From Hyphomicrobiales bacterium (GTDB lineage: Bacteria > Pseudomonadota > Alphaproteobacteria > Rhizobiales > Rhizobiaceae): DNA of 64,000 nucleotides. Under the pieces are notes generated by a model. The model was not told the DNA's origin and ran no database searches. It saw only the letters and a program-made list of their open reading frames with translations. The stretch covers positions 1 to 64,000 of the forward strand of contig QEVK01000022.1 of NCBI GenBank assembly GCA_003577315.1, read 5' to 3'. How positions within the stretch are numbered: the stretch's first letter is position 1; every line of letters starts with the position of its first letter. The position numbers and the translations under genes were made by a program. Shown in pieces: positions 26,500-35,226 of this stretch.

Positions 26500-27849
26500 A
26501 TGGACGTGATTCGCGATTTCAGCCTGCGGGCGGCGCTCGCCGCCGGGCTGCTGGCCGCAGCATCGGCCCCGCTCCATGCCGAGGACGCGCCGCAGATCGA
26601 CAGCTTCAGCCTCGACAACGGGCTTCAGGTCGTCGTCATCCCCGACCGGCGCGCGCCCATCGTCACCCACATGCTGTGGTACAAGGTCGGCTCCGCCGAC
26701 GAGGACCCCGGCAAGTCGGGCATCGCCCATTTCTTCGAGCACCTGATGTTCAAGGGCACCGCCAATCACGGCCCCGGCGAGTTCTCCGCCCGCGTCGCCG
26801 AGGTCGGCGGCCGCGAGAACGCCTTCACCTCCTACGACTACACCGCCTACTACCAGCAGGTGGCGCCGCAGGTGCTGCCGGACATGATGGCCTTCGAGGC
26901 CGACCGCATGACCAACCTCGTGCTCACCGAGGAGGTGATCGCGCCCGAGCGTGACGTCATCATCGAGGAGCGCAACTCGCGGGTCGAGAACGACCCCGGC
27001 TCGCTGCTCTCGGAGGAGGTCAGCGCCACGCTCTACCAGAACCATCCCTACCGCATCCCGGTCATCGGCTGGATGCACGAGATCGAGAAGCTCAACCGCG
27101 ACGACGCCATCGACTTCTACCGCCGCTACTACGCCCCCAACAACGCGGTGCTGGTGGTGGCGGGCGACGTCGACGCCGCCAGCGTGCGCGAGCTGGCCGA
27201 GGCCACCTACGGCAAGGTCCCGCGCGGGCCGGACCTGCCGCCGCGCGTGCGCCCGACCGAGCCCGAGCAGAACACGCGCCGCACCGTGACGCTGGTGGAC
27301 GAGCGCGTCGGCGTGCCGTCCTTCTCCAAGCGCTGGGTGGTGCCGTCCTACACCACGGGCGAGGGCCGCGAGGCCGAGGCGCTCGACCTGCTCGCCGAGG
27401 TGCTGGGCGGCGGCGTGCGCAGCCGCATCTATCAGGAGCTGGTGGTGCGGCGCGGCATCGCCTCCTCGGCCATGGCCTACTACCAGAGCACGGCGCTCGA
27501 CGACACGATGTTCATGGTCATGGGCTCGCCGCGCGGCGAGGCGACGATTGCCGACGTCGAGAAGGCCATCGACGCCGAGATCGCCAAGATCGCCACCGAC
27601 GGCGTCGGCGAGGAGGAACTGGAGAAGGCCAAGAAGCGCTTCGTGCGCTCGATGATCTTCGCGCGCGACGAGCAGGACGGCATGGCGCGCATCTACGGCT
27701 CGACGCTGACCACCGGCGGAACGGTCGAGGACATCGCCGGCTGGCCCGAGCGCATCCGCGCCGTCACGGCCGGGGACGTCAAGGCGGCCGCCGTGCGCTG
27801 GCTGGACGAGCGGCGCGCCGTCGCCGGCTACCTGCTTCCGAAGGAATGA
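26500..27849 (+). CDS. Zinc M16 family peptidase, catalytically intact
   Basis: Exported insulinase/processing-peptidase-type protease, 449 aa. The signal peptide is residues 1-28 (hydrophobic 9-26, cut near HAED). The inverted zinc motif His77-Phe-Phe-Glu80-His81 is intact, and the distal ligand Glu is in VIIEERNSR (about 157). The second M16C domain follows (about 190-380). It lies in a pair with a second M16 gene that lacks the zinc motif, the usual active/inactive arrangement in which two subunits form one chamber. ATGA at 27846-27849 overlaps a possible start of the next gene. The substrate is unknown. Confidence 0.93.
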   Translation: MDVIRDFSLRAALAAGLLAAASAPLHAEDAPQIDSFSLDNGLQVVVIPDRRAPIVTHMLWYKVGSADEDPGKSGIAHFFEHLMFKGTANHGPGEFSARVAEVGGRENAFTSYDYTAYYQQVAPQVLPDMMAFEADRMTNLVLTEEVIAPERDVIIEERNSRVENDPGSLLSEEVSATLYQNHPYRIPVIGWMHEIEKLNRDDAIDFYRRYYAPNNAVLVVAGDVDAASVRELAEATYGKVPRGPDLPPRVRPTEPEQNTRRTVTLVDERVGVPSFSKRWVVPSYTTGEGREAEALDLLAEVLGGGVRSRIYQELVVRRGIASSAMAYYQSTALDDTMFMVMGSPRGEATIADVEKAIDAEIAKIATDGVGEEELEKAKKRFVRSMIFARDEQDGMARIYGSTLTTGGTVEDIAGWPERIRAVTAGDVKAAAVRWLDERRAVAGYLLPKE

Positions 27850-27857
27850 GGGCGATC

Positions 27858-29225
27858 ATGAGGAACGTTGACATGGCTGACCGCCTTTCGCTGGCGCTGA
27901 CGACGCTGCTGCTCGCCCTCGTCCTGCTTGTGCTGCCGGCGCTGGCGCCGGCGCGCGCGGCGGTGAAGATCCAGGAGGTCACCTCCGACGGCGGCGTCAC
28001 CGCCTGGCTGGTCGAGGACTACACCGTGCCCATCGTCGCCGTGCGCTTCGCCTTTACCGGCGGCTCCGTGCAGGACCCGGCCGGCAAGGAGGGCCTGTCG
28101 AACCTGATGACCGGCCTGTTCGACGAGGGCGCGGGCGATCTCGACGCCGACGCCTTCCAGGAGCGGCTGGACGAGGTGGGCGCGGAGATGAGCTTCGACG
28201 CGCGCCGCGACGCCGTCTACGGCTCGATGCGCATGCTCGCCGAGGAGCGCGAGGCGGCCTTCGATCTTCTGCGGCTCGCCGTCACTCAGCCGCGCTTCGA
28301 CGCCGGGCCGATCGAGCGCATCCGCGCCCAGATCGTCACCGGCATCCAGCGCGACATGCGCGATCCCAACGTGCTCGGCCGCGACCAGTTCGCGCGCGCG
28401 CTCTATGGCGACCACCCCTATGCGCGGCGCACCGACGGCACCGCCGAATCGCTCGCCGGCCTCACGGCCGAGGACCTGCGCGCGCTTCACGCCCGCACCT
28501 TCGCGCGCGGCAATCTCAGCGTCGCCGTCGTCGGCGCCATCGACGCCGACGCGCTGAAGGTCGAGCTCGACCGCGTCTTCGGCGACCTGCCCGCCGAGCC
28601 GCGGCTCGACCCCGTCGAGAAGGCGAGGCTCAACCTGGCGCAGGAGGTCCGCTACGCCTATCCGCTGCCGCAGGCCACGCTCCAGCTCGTCTATCCCGGC
28701 CTCGAGCGCGACGATCCCGGCTTCTTCGCCGCCTTCCTGATGAACCATATGCTGGGCGGCGGCACCTTCTCCTCGCGCCTGTTCGACGAGGTGCGCGAGA
28801 AGCGCGGCCTCGCCTACGGCGTCGGCTCCTCGCTCGTCACCAGCGACTATTCCGACATGCTGGTCATCGGCACCTCGACGCGCGCCGACCGCGCGCAGGA
28901 GGCGCTCGCCGTCATCCGCGACGTGGTGCGCGAGATGGCCGATAGCGGCGTCAGCGAGGAGGAGCTGGCGCGGGCCAAGACCTATCTGGTCGGCGCCTAC
29001 GCCATCAACAATCTCGACTCGTCCTCCTCCGTCGCCCGCACGCTGGTCGAGTTGCAGAAGGACAAGCGCGGCATCGACTATATCGAGCGTCGCGCCGCTC
29101 TGATCGAGGCGGTCACGCTCGACGAGGTCAAGGCGGCGGCGCAGCGGCTGCTGACGGCCGAGCCGGCCGTGCTGGTGATCGGGCCGGAGGGCGGCGAGGC
29201 GGCCGGCGCGGGCAAGGACGGCTGA
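27858..29225 (+). CDS. M16 family peptidase-like subunit lacking the zinc motif
   Basis: 455-aa exported partner of the preceding M16 protease. The signal peptide is about residues 1-33 (LALTTLLLALVLLVLPAL, cut near ARAA). At the place of HxxEH it reads GLSNLMTGLFDEGA, so it cannot bind zinc and is probably a structural or substrate-binding half, as in other paired M16 proteins. The C-terminal half has the conserved LMNHMLGGGTFSSRLFDEVREKRGLAYGV block. I chose ATG 27858 because GAGGG is 5 nt upstream; ATG 27846 (inside the previous stop) and ATG 27873 are also possible. It is in an operon with the first M16 gene and probably with the patatin gene 12 nt downstream. Confidence 0.92.
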   Translation: MRNVDMADRLSLALTTLLLALVLLVLPALAPARAAVKIQEVTSDGGVTAWLVEDYTVPIVAVRFAFTGGSVQDPAGKEGLSNLMTGLFDEGAGDLDADAFQERLDEVGAEMSFDARRDAVYGSMRMLAEEREAAFDLLRLAVTQPRFDAGPIERIRAQIVTGIQRDMRDPNVLGRDQFARALYGDHPYARRTDGTAESLAGLTAEDLRALHARTFARGNLSVAVVGAIDADALKVELDRVFGDLPAEPRLDPVEKARLNLAQEVRYAYPLPQATLQLVYPGLERDDPGFFAAFLMNHMLGGGTFSSRLFDEVREKRGLAYGVGSSLVTSDYSDMLVIGTSTRADRAQEALAVIRDVVREMADSGVSEEELARAKTYLVGAYAINNLDSSSSVARTLVELQKDKRGIDYIERRAALIEAVTLDEVKAAAQRLLTAEPAVLVIGPEGGEAAGAGKDG

Positions 29226-29237
29226 GGGTTCGCGGTC

Positions 29238-30110
29238 ATGAGCGGCGATCCGACCTTCGCCGTCGCCTTCGGCGGCGGCGGCGCGCGGGGGCTGGCGCAC
29301 ATCCACGTCATCGAGGTGCTGGACGAGCTCGGCATCCGGCCCGTCGCCATCGCCGGCTCCTCCATCGGCGCGATGATGGGCGCCGGCATGGCGGCGGGCA
29401 TGAGCGGCCGCGCCATCGAGGACCACGCCCGCGCCGTCCTGTCCAACCGGGGCGAGGCGGCGGCGCGCCTGTGGCGCACCGTTCCCCGCAGCTTCGGCGA
29501 GCTGGTGTCGGGAGGCGTGCGGCTCGGCCAGTTCGACATCGGCCGCATCCTGCGCGCCTTCATGCCCGACGCCGTGCCCGACCGCTTCGAGGAGCTGAAG
29601 ATCCCGCTGCATGTGACGGCGACCGACTTCTACGGCCACGCCGAGCGGGTGTTCGCCGAGGGCGACCTGTTCGTGGCGCTGGCGGCCTCGGCCGCGCTTC
29701 CCGCCATCTTCCGGCCGGTCAGCCATGACGGCCGCGTGCTGATCGACGGCGGCATCGCCAATCCCGTCCCCTTCGACGTCCTCGACGGCAGGGCCGACAT
29801 CGTCATCGCCGTCGACGTGGTGGGCACGCCGGGGGCGAACGGCGCGCAGCCGGGCGCGCTCGACCTTCTGCTCGGCGCCAGCCAGATCATGATGGCCTCG
29901 ATCGTGGCGCTGAAGCTGGAGCGGTCGCGGCCCCAGATCATGCTGCGCCCGCCGGTGTCGCATTTCCGCGTGCTCGACTTCCTCAAGGTGGACCGCGTGC
30001 TGGAGGGCACGGCCCCGGTCCGCGACGAGCTGAAGCGGGCGATCGACGCGGCGGTGGAGCGATTCGCGCTGGCGGGCGGCGCGCCCGATGGCCGCGATCT
30101 GCACCGATAG
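29238..30110 (+). CDS. Patatin-like phospholipase
   Basis: Serine lipase/acyl hydrolase of the RssA/patatin family, 290 aa. The oxyanion segment FGGGGARGLAH is at residues 11-21, the nucleophile Ser42 is in GSSIG (40-44), and the catalytic Asp is in LIDGGIANP (about 169-177). No signal peptide is seen, so it is probably cytoplasmic or peripheral. The ATG at 29238 lies 12 nt after the M16 pair and is probably co-transcribed. Substrates of bacterial members are phospholipids or acyl glycerides; this one is not known. Confidence 0.92.
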   Translation: MSGDPTFAVAFGGGGARGLAHIHVIEVLDELGIRPVAIAGSSIGAMMGAGMAAGMSGRAIEDHARAVLSNRGEAAARLWRTVPRSFGELVSGGVRLGQFDIGRILRAFMPDAVPDRFEELKIPLHVTATDFYGHAERVFAEGDLFVALAASAALPAIFRPVSHDGRVLIDGGIANPVPFDVLDGRADIVIAVDVVGTPGANGAQPGALDLLLGASQIMMASIVALKLERSRPQIMLRPPVSHFRVLDFLKVDRVLEGTAPVRDELKRAIDAAVERFALAGGAPDGRDLHR

Positions 30111-30260
30111 CCGCGACCCTGCGCCCGGGAAAAAACGCCCCGTTAGCCATGCCGTGCGGCTTTCTCCGCCCGCTCACCGCGCATTACAGAACTTTAAGAT
30201 GTCGTGACCGAACATTGCCACAATCATCCCGGCAAATGGGGGAAACGGGAGATCGTGGTC

Positions 30261-30449
30261 ATGAAGCCCAACATTTCCGAGACGTCGCGCACGGAAAAGC
30301 GGGTGGAGCTGTGGACCCCGTGGGGCGTCCTGAGGCTCACCCGTTCGCAGGAGGCCGCCAGGAAGCGGCGCGAGCCGCTGCCCGGCGCGTGGGTGCCGCC
30401 GGTGGCGGCCAGGCCGGCGCGCGAGCAGGATTTCGAGCCGCGCGCCTGA
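30261..30449 (+). CDS. Small basic hypothetical protein (62 aa)
   Basis: Soluble, Arg-rich small protein starting MKPNISETSRTEKRVELWTP, with a WGVLRLTRSQEAARKRR segment and a Pro/Ala-rich end. The ATG at 30261 follows GGGAGA at a fair distance. A GTG at 30204 could give 19 more residues, but these look unlike a protein start. The strongly coding-like base use and isolated position suggest a real gene with its own promoter; an AT-rich patch (ACTTTAAGAT near 30191) could be the promoter. I do not recognise a family. Confidence 0.5.
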   Translation: MKPNISETSRTEKRVELWTPWGVLRLTRSQEAARKRREPLPGAWVPPVAARPAREQDFEPRA

Positions 30450-30612
30450 GGGTTCCTTGCCTGCGAGGCTGACGCGCGGACAGGGGCCGCGCGGGAGCAA
30501 GCCTGCGGCGCGGCCGCCATTTCGCGCCTTGCGCATTGCATCGCCGGGACCGGAGCCATAGATGGAGGCGGTGAAGCACATCGCCATTCCCGCCCCAGGA
30601 CCGGAACCATTC

Positions 30613-31956
30613 ATGAGCCAGCCGATCGATAGCGCGAGCCTCGCCGACCTCGTTGCGCGGCTGGTCGAGGCCGCGCGGCGCGCCGGCGCCGACGCCGCCG
30701 ACGCGGTCGCCGTGCGTTCGCGCTCCACCTCGGTGTCGGTGCGGCTGGGCAAGGTCGAGAACACCAGCGCGGCCGAGAGCGACGACGTCTCGCTGCGCGT
30801 CTTCGTCGGCGAGCGTTCGGCGAGCGTCTCGGCCAATGCGGCGTCCGACGCGGCCGTCCTCGCCGAACGGGCGGTGGCCATGGCGCGCGTCTCGCCGCCC
30901 AACCCGCACCAGCGCCTCGCCGATGCCGCCTTGCTCGCGCGGGAAATCGCCGACCTCGACCTGTTCGACGGAACCGGCGTCGGGCCCGAAAGGCTGCGCG
31001 AGGACGCGCTCGCCATGGAGGAGGCCGCGCTTGCCGTCCCCGGCGTCACCAACTCGGCCGGCGCCGGGGCCTCTGCCGGCATGGGCGGGCTGGTGCTCGC
31101 CACCTCGCACGGCTTTCTCGGCCAGTACATGGCCACGCGCTTCTCGCGCTCCGTCAGCGCGCTCGCCGGCGAGGGCACGGCAATGGAGCGCGACCACGAC
31201 TTCTCCTCGCGCCAGCATTTCGCCGATCTCGACGCCGCCGAGGCCATCGGCCGGCGCGCGGGCGAGCGCGCGGTCAGGCGGCTGGGCGCCCGCAAGGCGA
31301 AGACGGGGCCGGTGACGGTCGTGCTCGACCCGCGCGTGGCGCGCGGCATCGCCGGCCACCTCGCCGGCGCCATCAACGGCGCCGCGGTGGCGCGCGGCAC
31401 CAGCTTCCTGCGCGAGCGCATGGGCAGGCAGGTCGCCTCGGCGGCGATCACCGTGACCGACGACCCGCACAGGATCCGCGGCCAGTCCTCGCGCCCGTTC
31501 GACGGCGAGGGCGTCGCCGGACGGCCGCTCGTCATGGTCGAGCGCGGGGTGCTGAAGCACTGGTTCCTGTCGACCTCGGCCGCCGGCGAGCTGGGGCTTG
31601 AAACCAACGGGCGCGGCGTGCGCGCCGCCTCCTCGGTCGTGCCGGCCTCGACCAACCTCGCCATCGAGCCGGGGGCCGAGAGCCCGCAGGCGCTGATCGG
31701 CGCGCTGAAATCGGGCTTCTACGTCACCGAGGTGTTCGGCCAGGGCGTCGACATGGTGACGGGCGACTACTCGCGCGGCGCGTCGGGCTTCTGGATCGAC
31801 AATGGCGAGCTTGCCTTTCCCGTCGCCGAGGTGACGATCGCGGCCAATTTGAAGGACATGTTCATGAACATGGTGCCCGCCGACGACCTCGACCGCGATT
31901 TCGGCACGGCCGCGCCCACGCTGCTGATCGAGGGGATGACCCTTGCCGGCGATTGA
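30613..31956 (+). CDS. pmbA: TldD/PmbA family metalloprotease subunit
   Basis: PmbA (TldE) partners TldD in a soluble metalloprotease that trims peptides such as microcin B17 and degrades unfolded peptides. The 447-aa protein has the DAADAVAVRSRSTSVSVRLG start, the central LDPRVARGIAGHLAGAINGAAVARG block and the C-terminal VTGDYSRGASGFWIDNGE motif of the family. The zinc-binding HExxxH of TldD is absent, as expected for PmbA. ATG 30613 gives a normal N-terminus. ATG 30562 is in frame and has a usable GGAG, but its 17 extra residues are Pro-rich and untypical. It overlaps the following cysQ-like gene by 14 nt. Confidence 0.92.
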   Translation: MSQPIDSASLADLVARLVEAARRAGADAADAVAVRSRSTSVSVRLGKVENTSAAESDDVSLRVFVGERSASVSANAASDAAVLAERAVAMARVSPPNPHQRLADAALLAREIADLDLFDGTGVGPERLREDALAMEEAALAVPGVTNSAGAGASAGMGGLVLATSHGFLGQYMATRFSRSVSALAGEGTAMERDHDFSSRQHFADLDAAEAIGRRAGERAVRRLGARKAKTGPVTVVLDPRVARGIAGHLAGAINGAAVARGTSFLRERMGRQVASAAITVTDDPHRIRGQSSRPFDGEGVAGRPLVMVERGVLKHWFLSTSAAGELGLETNGRGVRAASSVVPASTNLAIEPGAESPQALIGALKSGFYVTEVFGQGVDMVTGDYSRGASGFWIDNGELAFPVAEVTIAANLKDMFMNMVPADDLDRDFGTAAPTLLIEGMTLAGD

Positions 31957-32785
31957 CACGACAGCGAAGTCCCTTGCCGCCGACCTGGCGCTGATCCGCG
32001 ACGCCGCGCGCGAGGCCGGCGGCATCGCCATGCGCTATTTCCGCAACGACCCCGAGGTGTGGATGAAGGACGGCGCCTCGCCGGTCAGCGCCGCCGACAT
32101 TGCCGTCGACACCTTCCTGCGCGAGACGCTGTCGGCCGCCCGGCCGGATTACGGCTGGCTGTCGGAGGAGACGGCCGACAACCTCGAGCGGCTTTCGGCG
32201 CGCCGCACCTTCGTCGTCGACCCCATCGACGGCACCCGCGCCTTCATCGACGGCCGCAGCACCTGGTGCGTGTCGATCGCCGTGGTCGAGGACGGCCTGC
32301 CGCTGGCGGGCGTGCTCGAATGCCCGGCCAAGGCCGAGTTCTACGAGGCGGGCGCGCACGGGCCGGCGCTGCTCAACGGCGAGGCCATCGCCGTGACGGG
32401 CGCGACGTCCCGCGCGCCGCGCGTCGCCGGGCCGAAGGCGATGCTGCAGGCCGCCCCCGCCTTCCTGCGCAGCGGCCCGGACATCCCCTACATCCCCTCG
32501 CTCGCCTACCGCATCGCCATGGTGGCCAAGGGTGCGCTCGACGCCACCTTCGTCAAGCCCGATTCGCACGACTGGGACCTCGCCGCCGCCGACCTGATCC
32601 TGCGCCGCGCCGGCGGCGCGCTGGTGGAGCGCGACGGCGCCGCGCCCGCCTATGCCGGGAAGAACCCGCGCCACGGCGCGCTGGCGGCGGGCAGCGGGCC
32701 GTTGCTGGCGCAGATGAGGGCCGTCATCGCCGGCCCGCCGCCCGGCCGGGAAGATTGGGCATCACGGCACGGTTTCAAAACGTAA
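31943..32785 (+). CDS. Inositol-phosphatase family enzyme, CysQ-like 3'(2'),5'-bisphosphate nucleotidase
   Basis: Magnesium-dependent phosphatase, 280 aa. Metal ligands are in SEET (about residues 74-77), Asp93-Pro-Ile-Asp96-Gly-Thr and the C-terminal HDWDLAAADLIL segment. In Rhizobiales this gene beside pmbA is usually called cysQ, which removes PAP formed during sulfate assimilation; action on inositol phosphates is an alternative. It starts with TTG at 31943, with AGGGG 7 nt upstream, inside the end of pmbA. This non-ATG start and overlap point to coupling. No gene of sulfate assimilation is nearby. Confidence 0.87.
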   Translation: MPAIDTTAKSLAADLALIRDAAREAGGIAMRYFRNDPEVWMKDGASPVSAADIAVDTFLRETLSAARPDYGWLSEETADNLERLSARRTFVVDPIDGTRAFIDGRSTWCVSIAVVEDGLPLAGVLECPAKAEFYEAGAHGPALLNGEAIAVTGATSRAPRVAGPKAMLQAAPAFLRSGPDIPYIPSLAYRIAMVAKGALDATFVKPDSHDWDLAAADLILRRAGGALVERDGAAPAYAGKNPRHGALAAGSGPLLAQMRAVIAGPPPGREDWASRHGFKT

Positions 32786-32789
32786 CGAA

Positions 32790-32803
32790 TTCCTCTAGAG
32801 GAA
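32790..32803. repeat. Perfect 14-bp palindrome before the DUF4170 gene
   Basis: TTCCTCTAGAGGAA at 32790-32803, self-complementary over all 14 bases, 4 nt after the cysQ-like stop and 58 nt before the DUF4170 start. It could be an operator. It has no T tract and too small a loop to act as a terminator. Confidence 0.5.
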
Positions 32804-32861
32804 GACGCACTGCGCCGGCCGTGCAGGCCGCGCCGAAGGTTCATCGTACAGGCGACCGGAT

Positions 32862-33098
32862 ATGTCCGAAGGAAACGCGAAGAAGCAGCTTCTCCACCTC
32901 GTGTTCGGTGGCGAGTTGAAGTCGCTCGACAGCACCGAGTTCCGCAACCTTGACGAACTCGACATCGTGGGAATCTATCCCGACTACAAATCTGCCGAAC
33001 TTGCATGGAAAGCCAGGGCCCAGGCGACGGTGGACAATGCGCATATGCGCTACTTCATTGCCCATCTGCACCGCCTGCTCGAGCCCGATACGAAGTAG
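32862..33098 (+). CDS. DUF4170 family protein (78 aa)
   Basis: Small soluble protein of unknown function found widely in Alphaproteobacteria. It carries the typical QLLHLVFGGELKSLDSTEF start, DIVGIYPDYKSAELAWKAKAQ-like middle (here KARAQ) and MRYFIAHLHRLLEP end. Length is normal. It sits in a conserved order between cysQ and the DUF374 acyltransferase-like gene, 13 nt ahead of the latter, so it is co-transcribed with the Kdo and lipid A genes. Confidence 0.92.
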   Translation: MSEGNAKKQLLHLVFGGELKSLDSTEFRNLDELDIVGIYPDYKSAELAWKARAQATVDNAHMRYFIAHLHRLLEPDTK

Positions 33099-33111
33099 CG
33101 CCGCAGGAAGC

Positions 33112-33903
33112 ATGGATCAGGAGGCCGTTTCAACCTTGGCCAAGGTGCGCGTGCAGGAAGGCAGGCCCCGTTCGCGCCCGCTGAAGCGCCTGTGGAAGAA
33201 GGTGCGCCAGCCGCTCGCCCGCTCGCGCGTGGCCAGGACGCTGCTGGTCGGCCTGATCGCCGGCGCGGTGAGGCTCGTCCACCGCACCAACGCGACGGTG
33301 GCCGGCTCCGACGACGTCGAGGCCGCGGTCAGGGACTACACGCCCGCCATCGCCGCCTTCTGGCACGGCCAGCACCTGCTGGCCCCGGCCATCAACCCGC
33401 GCGGCAACAGGATGGTGGCGCTGTTCTCGCGCAGCGCCGACGCCGAGATCAACGCCCGCGTCGCCGAGAAGCTCGGCTTCGGCGTGGTGCGCGGCTCCGG
33501 CGGGCGCGAGGGCGAGCACCGCGCCGACAAGGGCGGCGCGCGCGCGCTGATCGCGCTCAAGAAGACGCTCGACGCCGGCACCAATGTCGCCATGATCGCC
33601 GACATACCGCACGGCACCCCGCGCGAGGCGGGGCTGGGCATCGTCACGCTCGCCAAGATTTCGGGGCGGCCGATCGTGCCGATCGCGGTCGCCACCAGCC
33701 GCCGCAAGGTGCTGGAGAAGACATGGGACAAGACCACGATCAACCTGCCTTTCGGACGCAAGGCGCTGGTCATCGGCGAGCCGATCCGCGTGGCCGCCGA
33801 CGCCGGCCCGCAGGAGATGGAAGACAAGCGGCGCGCGGTGACGCAGGCGCTGAACGCGGCGACCCTGCGCGCCTACCGGCTGGCGGACGGCGAGGAGACA
33901 TGA
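33112..33903 (+). CDS. DUF374 / lysophospholipid acyltransferase-like protein
   Basis: 263-aa protein of the LPLAT-like DUF374 group, often annotated as a lysophospholipid acyltransferase and linked to lipid A or envelope lipid biosynthesis. It has the FWHGQHLLAP motif (about residues 81-90), in which HGQ takes the place of the classical HxxxxD acyltransferase centre, and the DIPHGTPREAG segment (about 163-173). An N-terminal hydrophobic helix (about 42-58) suggests membrane contact. AGGAAG precedes the ATG. Its stop overlaps the waaA start (ATGA at 33900-33903). Substrate unknown. Confidence 0.87.
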   Translation: MDQEAVSTLAKVRVQEGRPRSRPLKRLWKKVRQPLARSRVARTLLVGLIAGAVRLVHRTNATVAGSDDVEAAVRDYTPAIAAFWHGQHLLAPAINPRGNRMVALFSRSADAEINARVAEKLGFGVVRGSGGREGEHRADKGGARALIALKKTLDAGTNVAMIADIPHGTPREAGLGIVTLAKISGRPIVPIAVATSRRKVLEKTWDKTTINLPFGRKALVIGEPIRVAADAGPQEMEDKRRAVTQALNAATLRAYRLADGEET

Positions 33904-35222
33904 GCGAGCGCTGGGCACGCGCCATGCTGACCGCCTATCGCTGGGCCGGGGCCGCCGCCTATCCGGTCATCGGCGGCTATGTCGCCTGGCGCGCCAGCAA
34001 GGGCAAGGAGGAGCACAGCCGCCGCCGCGAGCGCTACGGCCGCGCCGGCCGGCCGCGCCCCGAAGGCCCGCTGATCTGGATACACGCGGCGAGCGTCGGC
34101 GAGACCATCGCCGTCGTGCCGCTGATCGAGCGTCTGCTCGGCCACGGCATCAACATCGTGCTGACCACCGGAACCGTGACCTCGGCGCAGGTGGCGCGCG
34201 AGCGCCTCGGCGAGCGCATCATCCACCAGTACGTGCCGCTCGACCTCAAGCCCGCCGTCAGCCGCTTCCTCGACCACTGGTCGCCCGACCTCGCCGTGAT
34301 GGCCGAGTCGGAGATCTGGCCGATGACGATCCTCGAGCTCGGCGCGCGGCGCGTGCCGCAGGTCCTCGTCAACGGACGGCTTTCCGACCGCTCCTTCGCC
34401 AACTGGTCGAAGCGCAGCTATCTCGCCGAGGCGCTGTTCGAGAACCTCGCCCACGTCATCGCCCAGTCCGACGTCGACGCCGAGCGCTTCCGCCAACTCG
34501 GCGCGCGCCCGGTCACCGTCTCGGGCAACCTCAAGGGCGACACGGTCGAGCCGCCGGCCGACCAGGCCGAGCTTGCCCGGCTGAGGGGCGAGATCGGCCG
34601 CCGCAAGGTGTGGGCCGCCGTCTCCACCCATGACGGCGAGGAGGAAGCCGCCATCGAGGTGCACCGGCGCCTGCGCGTCCGCCATCCCGACCTTCTGACG
34701 ATGATCGTGCCGCGCCACCCCGAGCGCGCCGACGCCGTGGCCGCCGCCTGCGCCCAGGCCGGACTGTCCGTGGCGCGCCGCAGCACGAGGGACCATGTCG
34801 CGCCCGGCACCGACATCTTCCTCGGCGACACCATCGGCGAGATGGGGCTTTACCTGCGGCTGACCGAGATCGCCTTCGTCGGCCGCTCGCTCACCGGCCA
34901 GGGCGGGCAGAACCCGCTGGAGCCGGCCATGCTCGACACCGCCGTGCTGTCCGGCCGCAACGTGCAGAACTTCCGCGAGGCCTACCAGAAGCTGGCGGCG
35001 AGCGGAGGCGCGCGCTTCGTGCGCGACAAGGAAGTGCTGGCCGGCGCGGTCAACTACCTGCTCACCAACGAGGCCGAGCGGCACAAGATGATGCAGGCCG
35101 GCCGCCGCACGGTCGAGGGGATGCGCGGCGCGCTGTCGCGCACGCTCCTGGCGCTCGAGCCCTTCGTCAACCCGCTGATCGTGCAGGCGCGGCTGGAATC
35201 GTCAGCGGGCGCGAAGCGGTGA
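33900..35222 (+). CDS. waaA: 3-deoxy-D-manno-octulosonic acid transferase
   Basis: Adds Kdo residues to lipid IVA at the inner membrane during lipopolysaccharide synthesis. The 440-aa GT-B enzyme has an N-terminal membrane anchor (about residues 10-28), the glycine-rich acceptor domain with IHAASVGE and catalytic Glu, the ESEIWPM segment, and the donor domain with GRSLTGQGGQNPLEPAML. The start lies in the stop codon of the DUF374 gene (ATGA). Together with lpxK 4 nt downstream it makes the Kdo/lipid A part of the cluster. Whether it adds one or two Kdo cannot be told from sequence. Confidence 0.95.
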   Translation: MSERWARAMLTAYRWAGAAAYPVIGGYVAWRASKGKEEHSRRRERYGRAGRPRPEGPLIWIHAASVGETIAVVPLIERLLGHGINIVLTTGTVTSAQVARERLGERIIHQYVPLDLKPAVSRFLDHWSPDLAVMAESEIWPMTILELGARRVPQVLVNGRLSDRSFANWSKRSYLAEALFENLAHVIAQSDVDAERFRQLGARPVTVSGNLKGDTVEPPADQAELARLRGEIGRRKVWAAVSTHDGEEEAAIEVHRRLRVRHPDLLTMIVPRHPERADAVAAACAQAGLSVARRSTRDHVAPGTDIFLGDTIGEMGLYLRLTEIAFVGRSLTGQGGQNPLEPAMLDTAVLSGRNVQNFREAYQKLAASGGARFVRDKEVLAGAVNYLLTNEAERHKMMQAGRRTVEGMRGALSRTLLALEPFVNPLIVQARLESSAGAKR

Positions 35223-35226
35223 GGTG

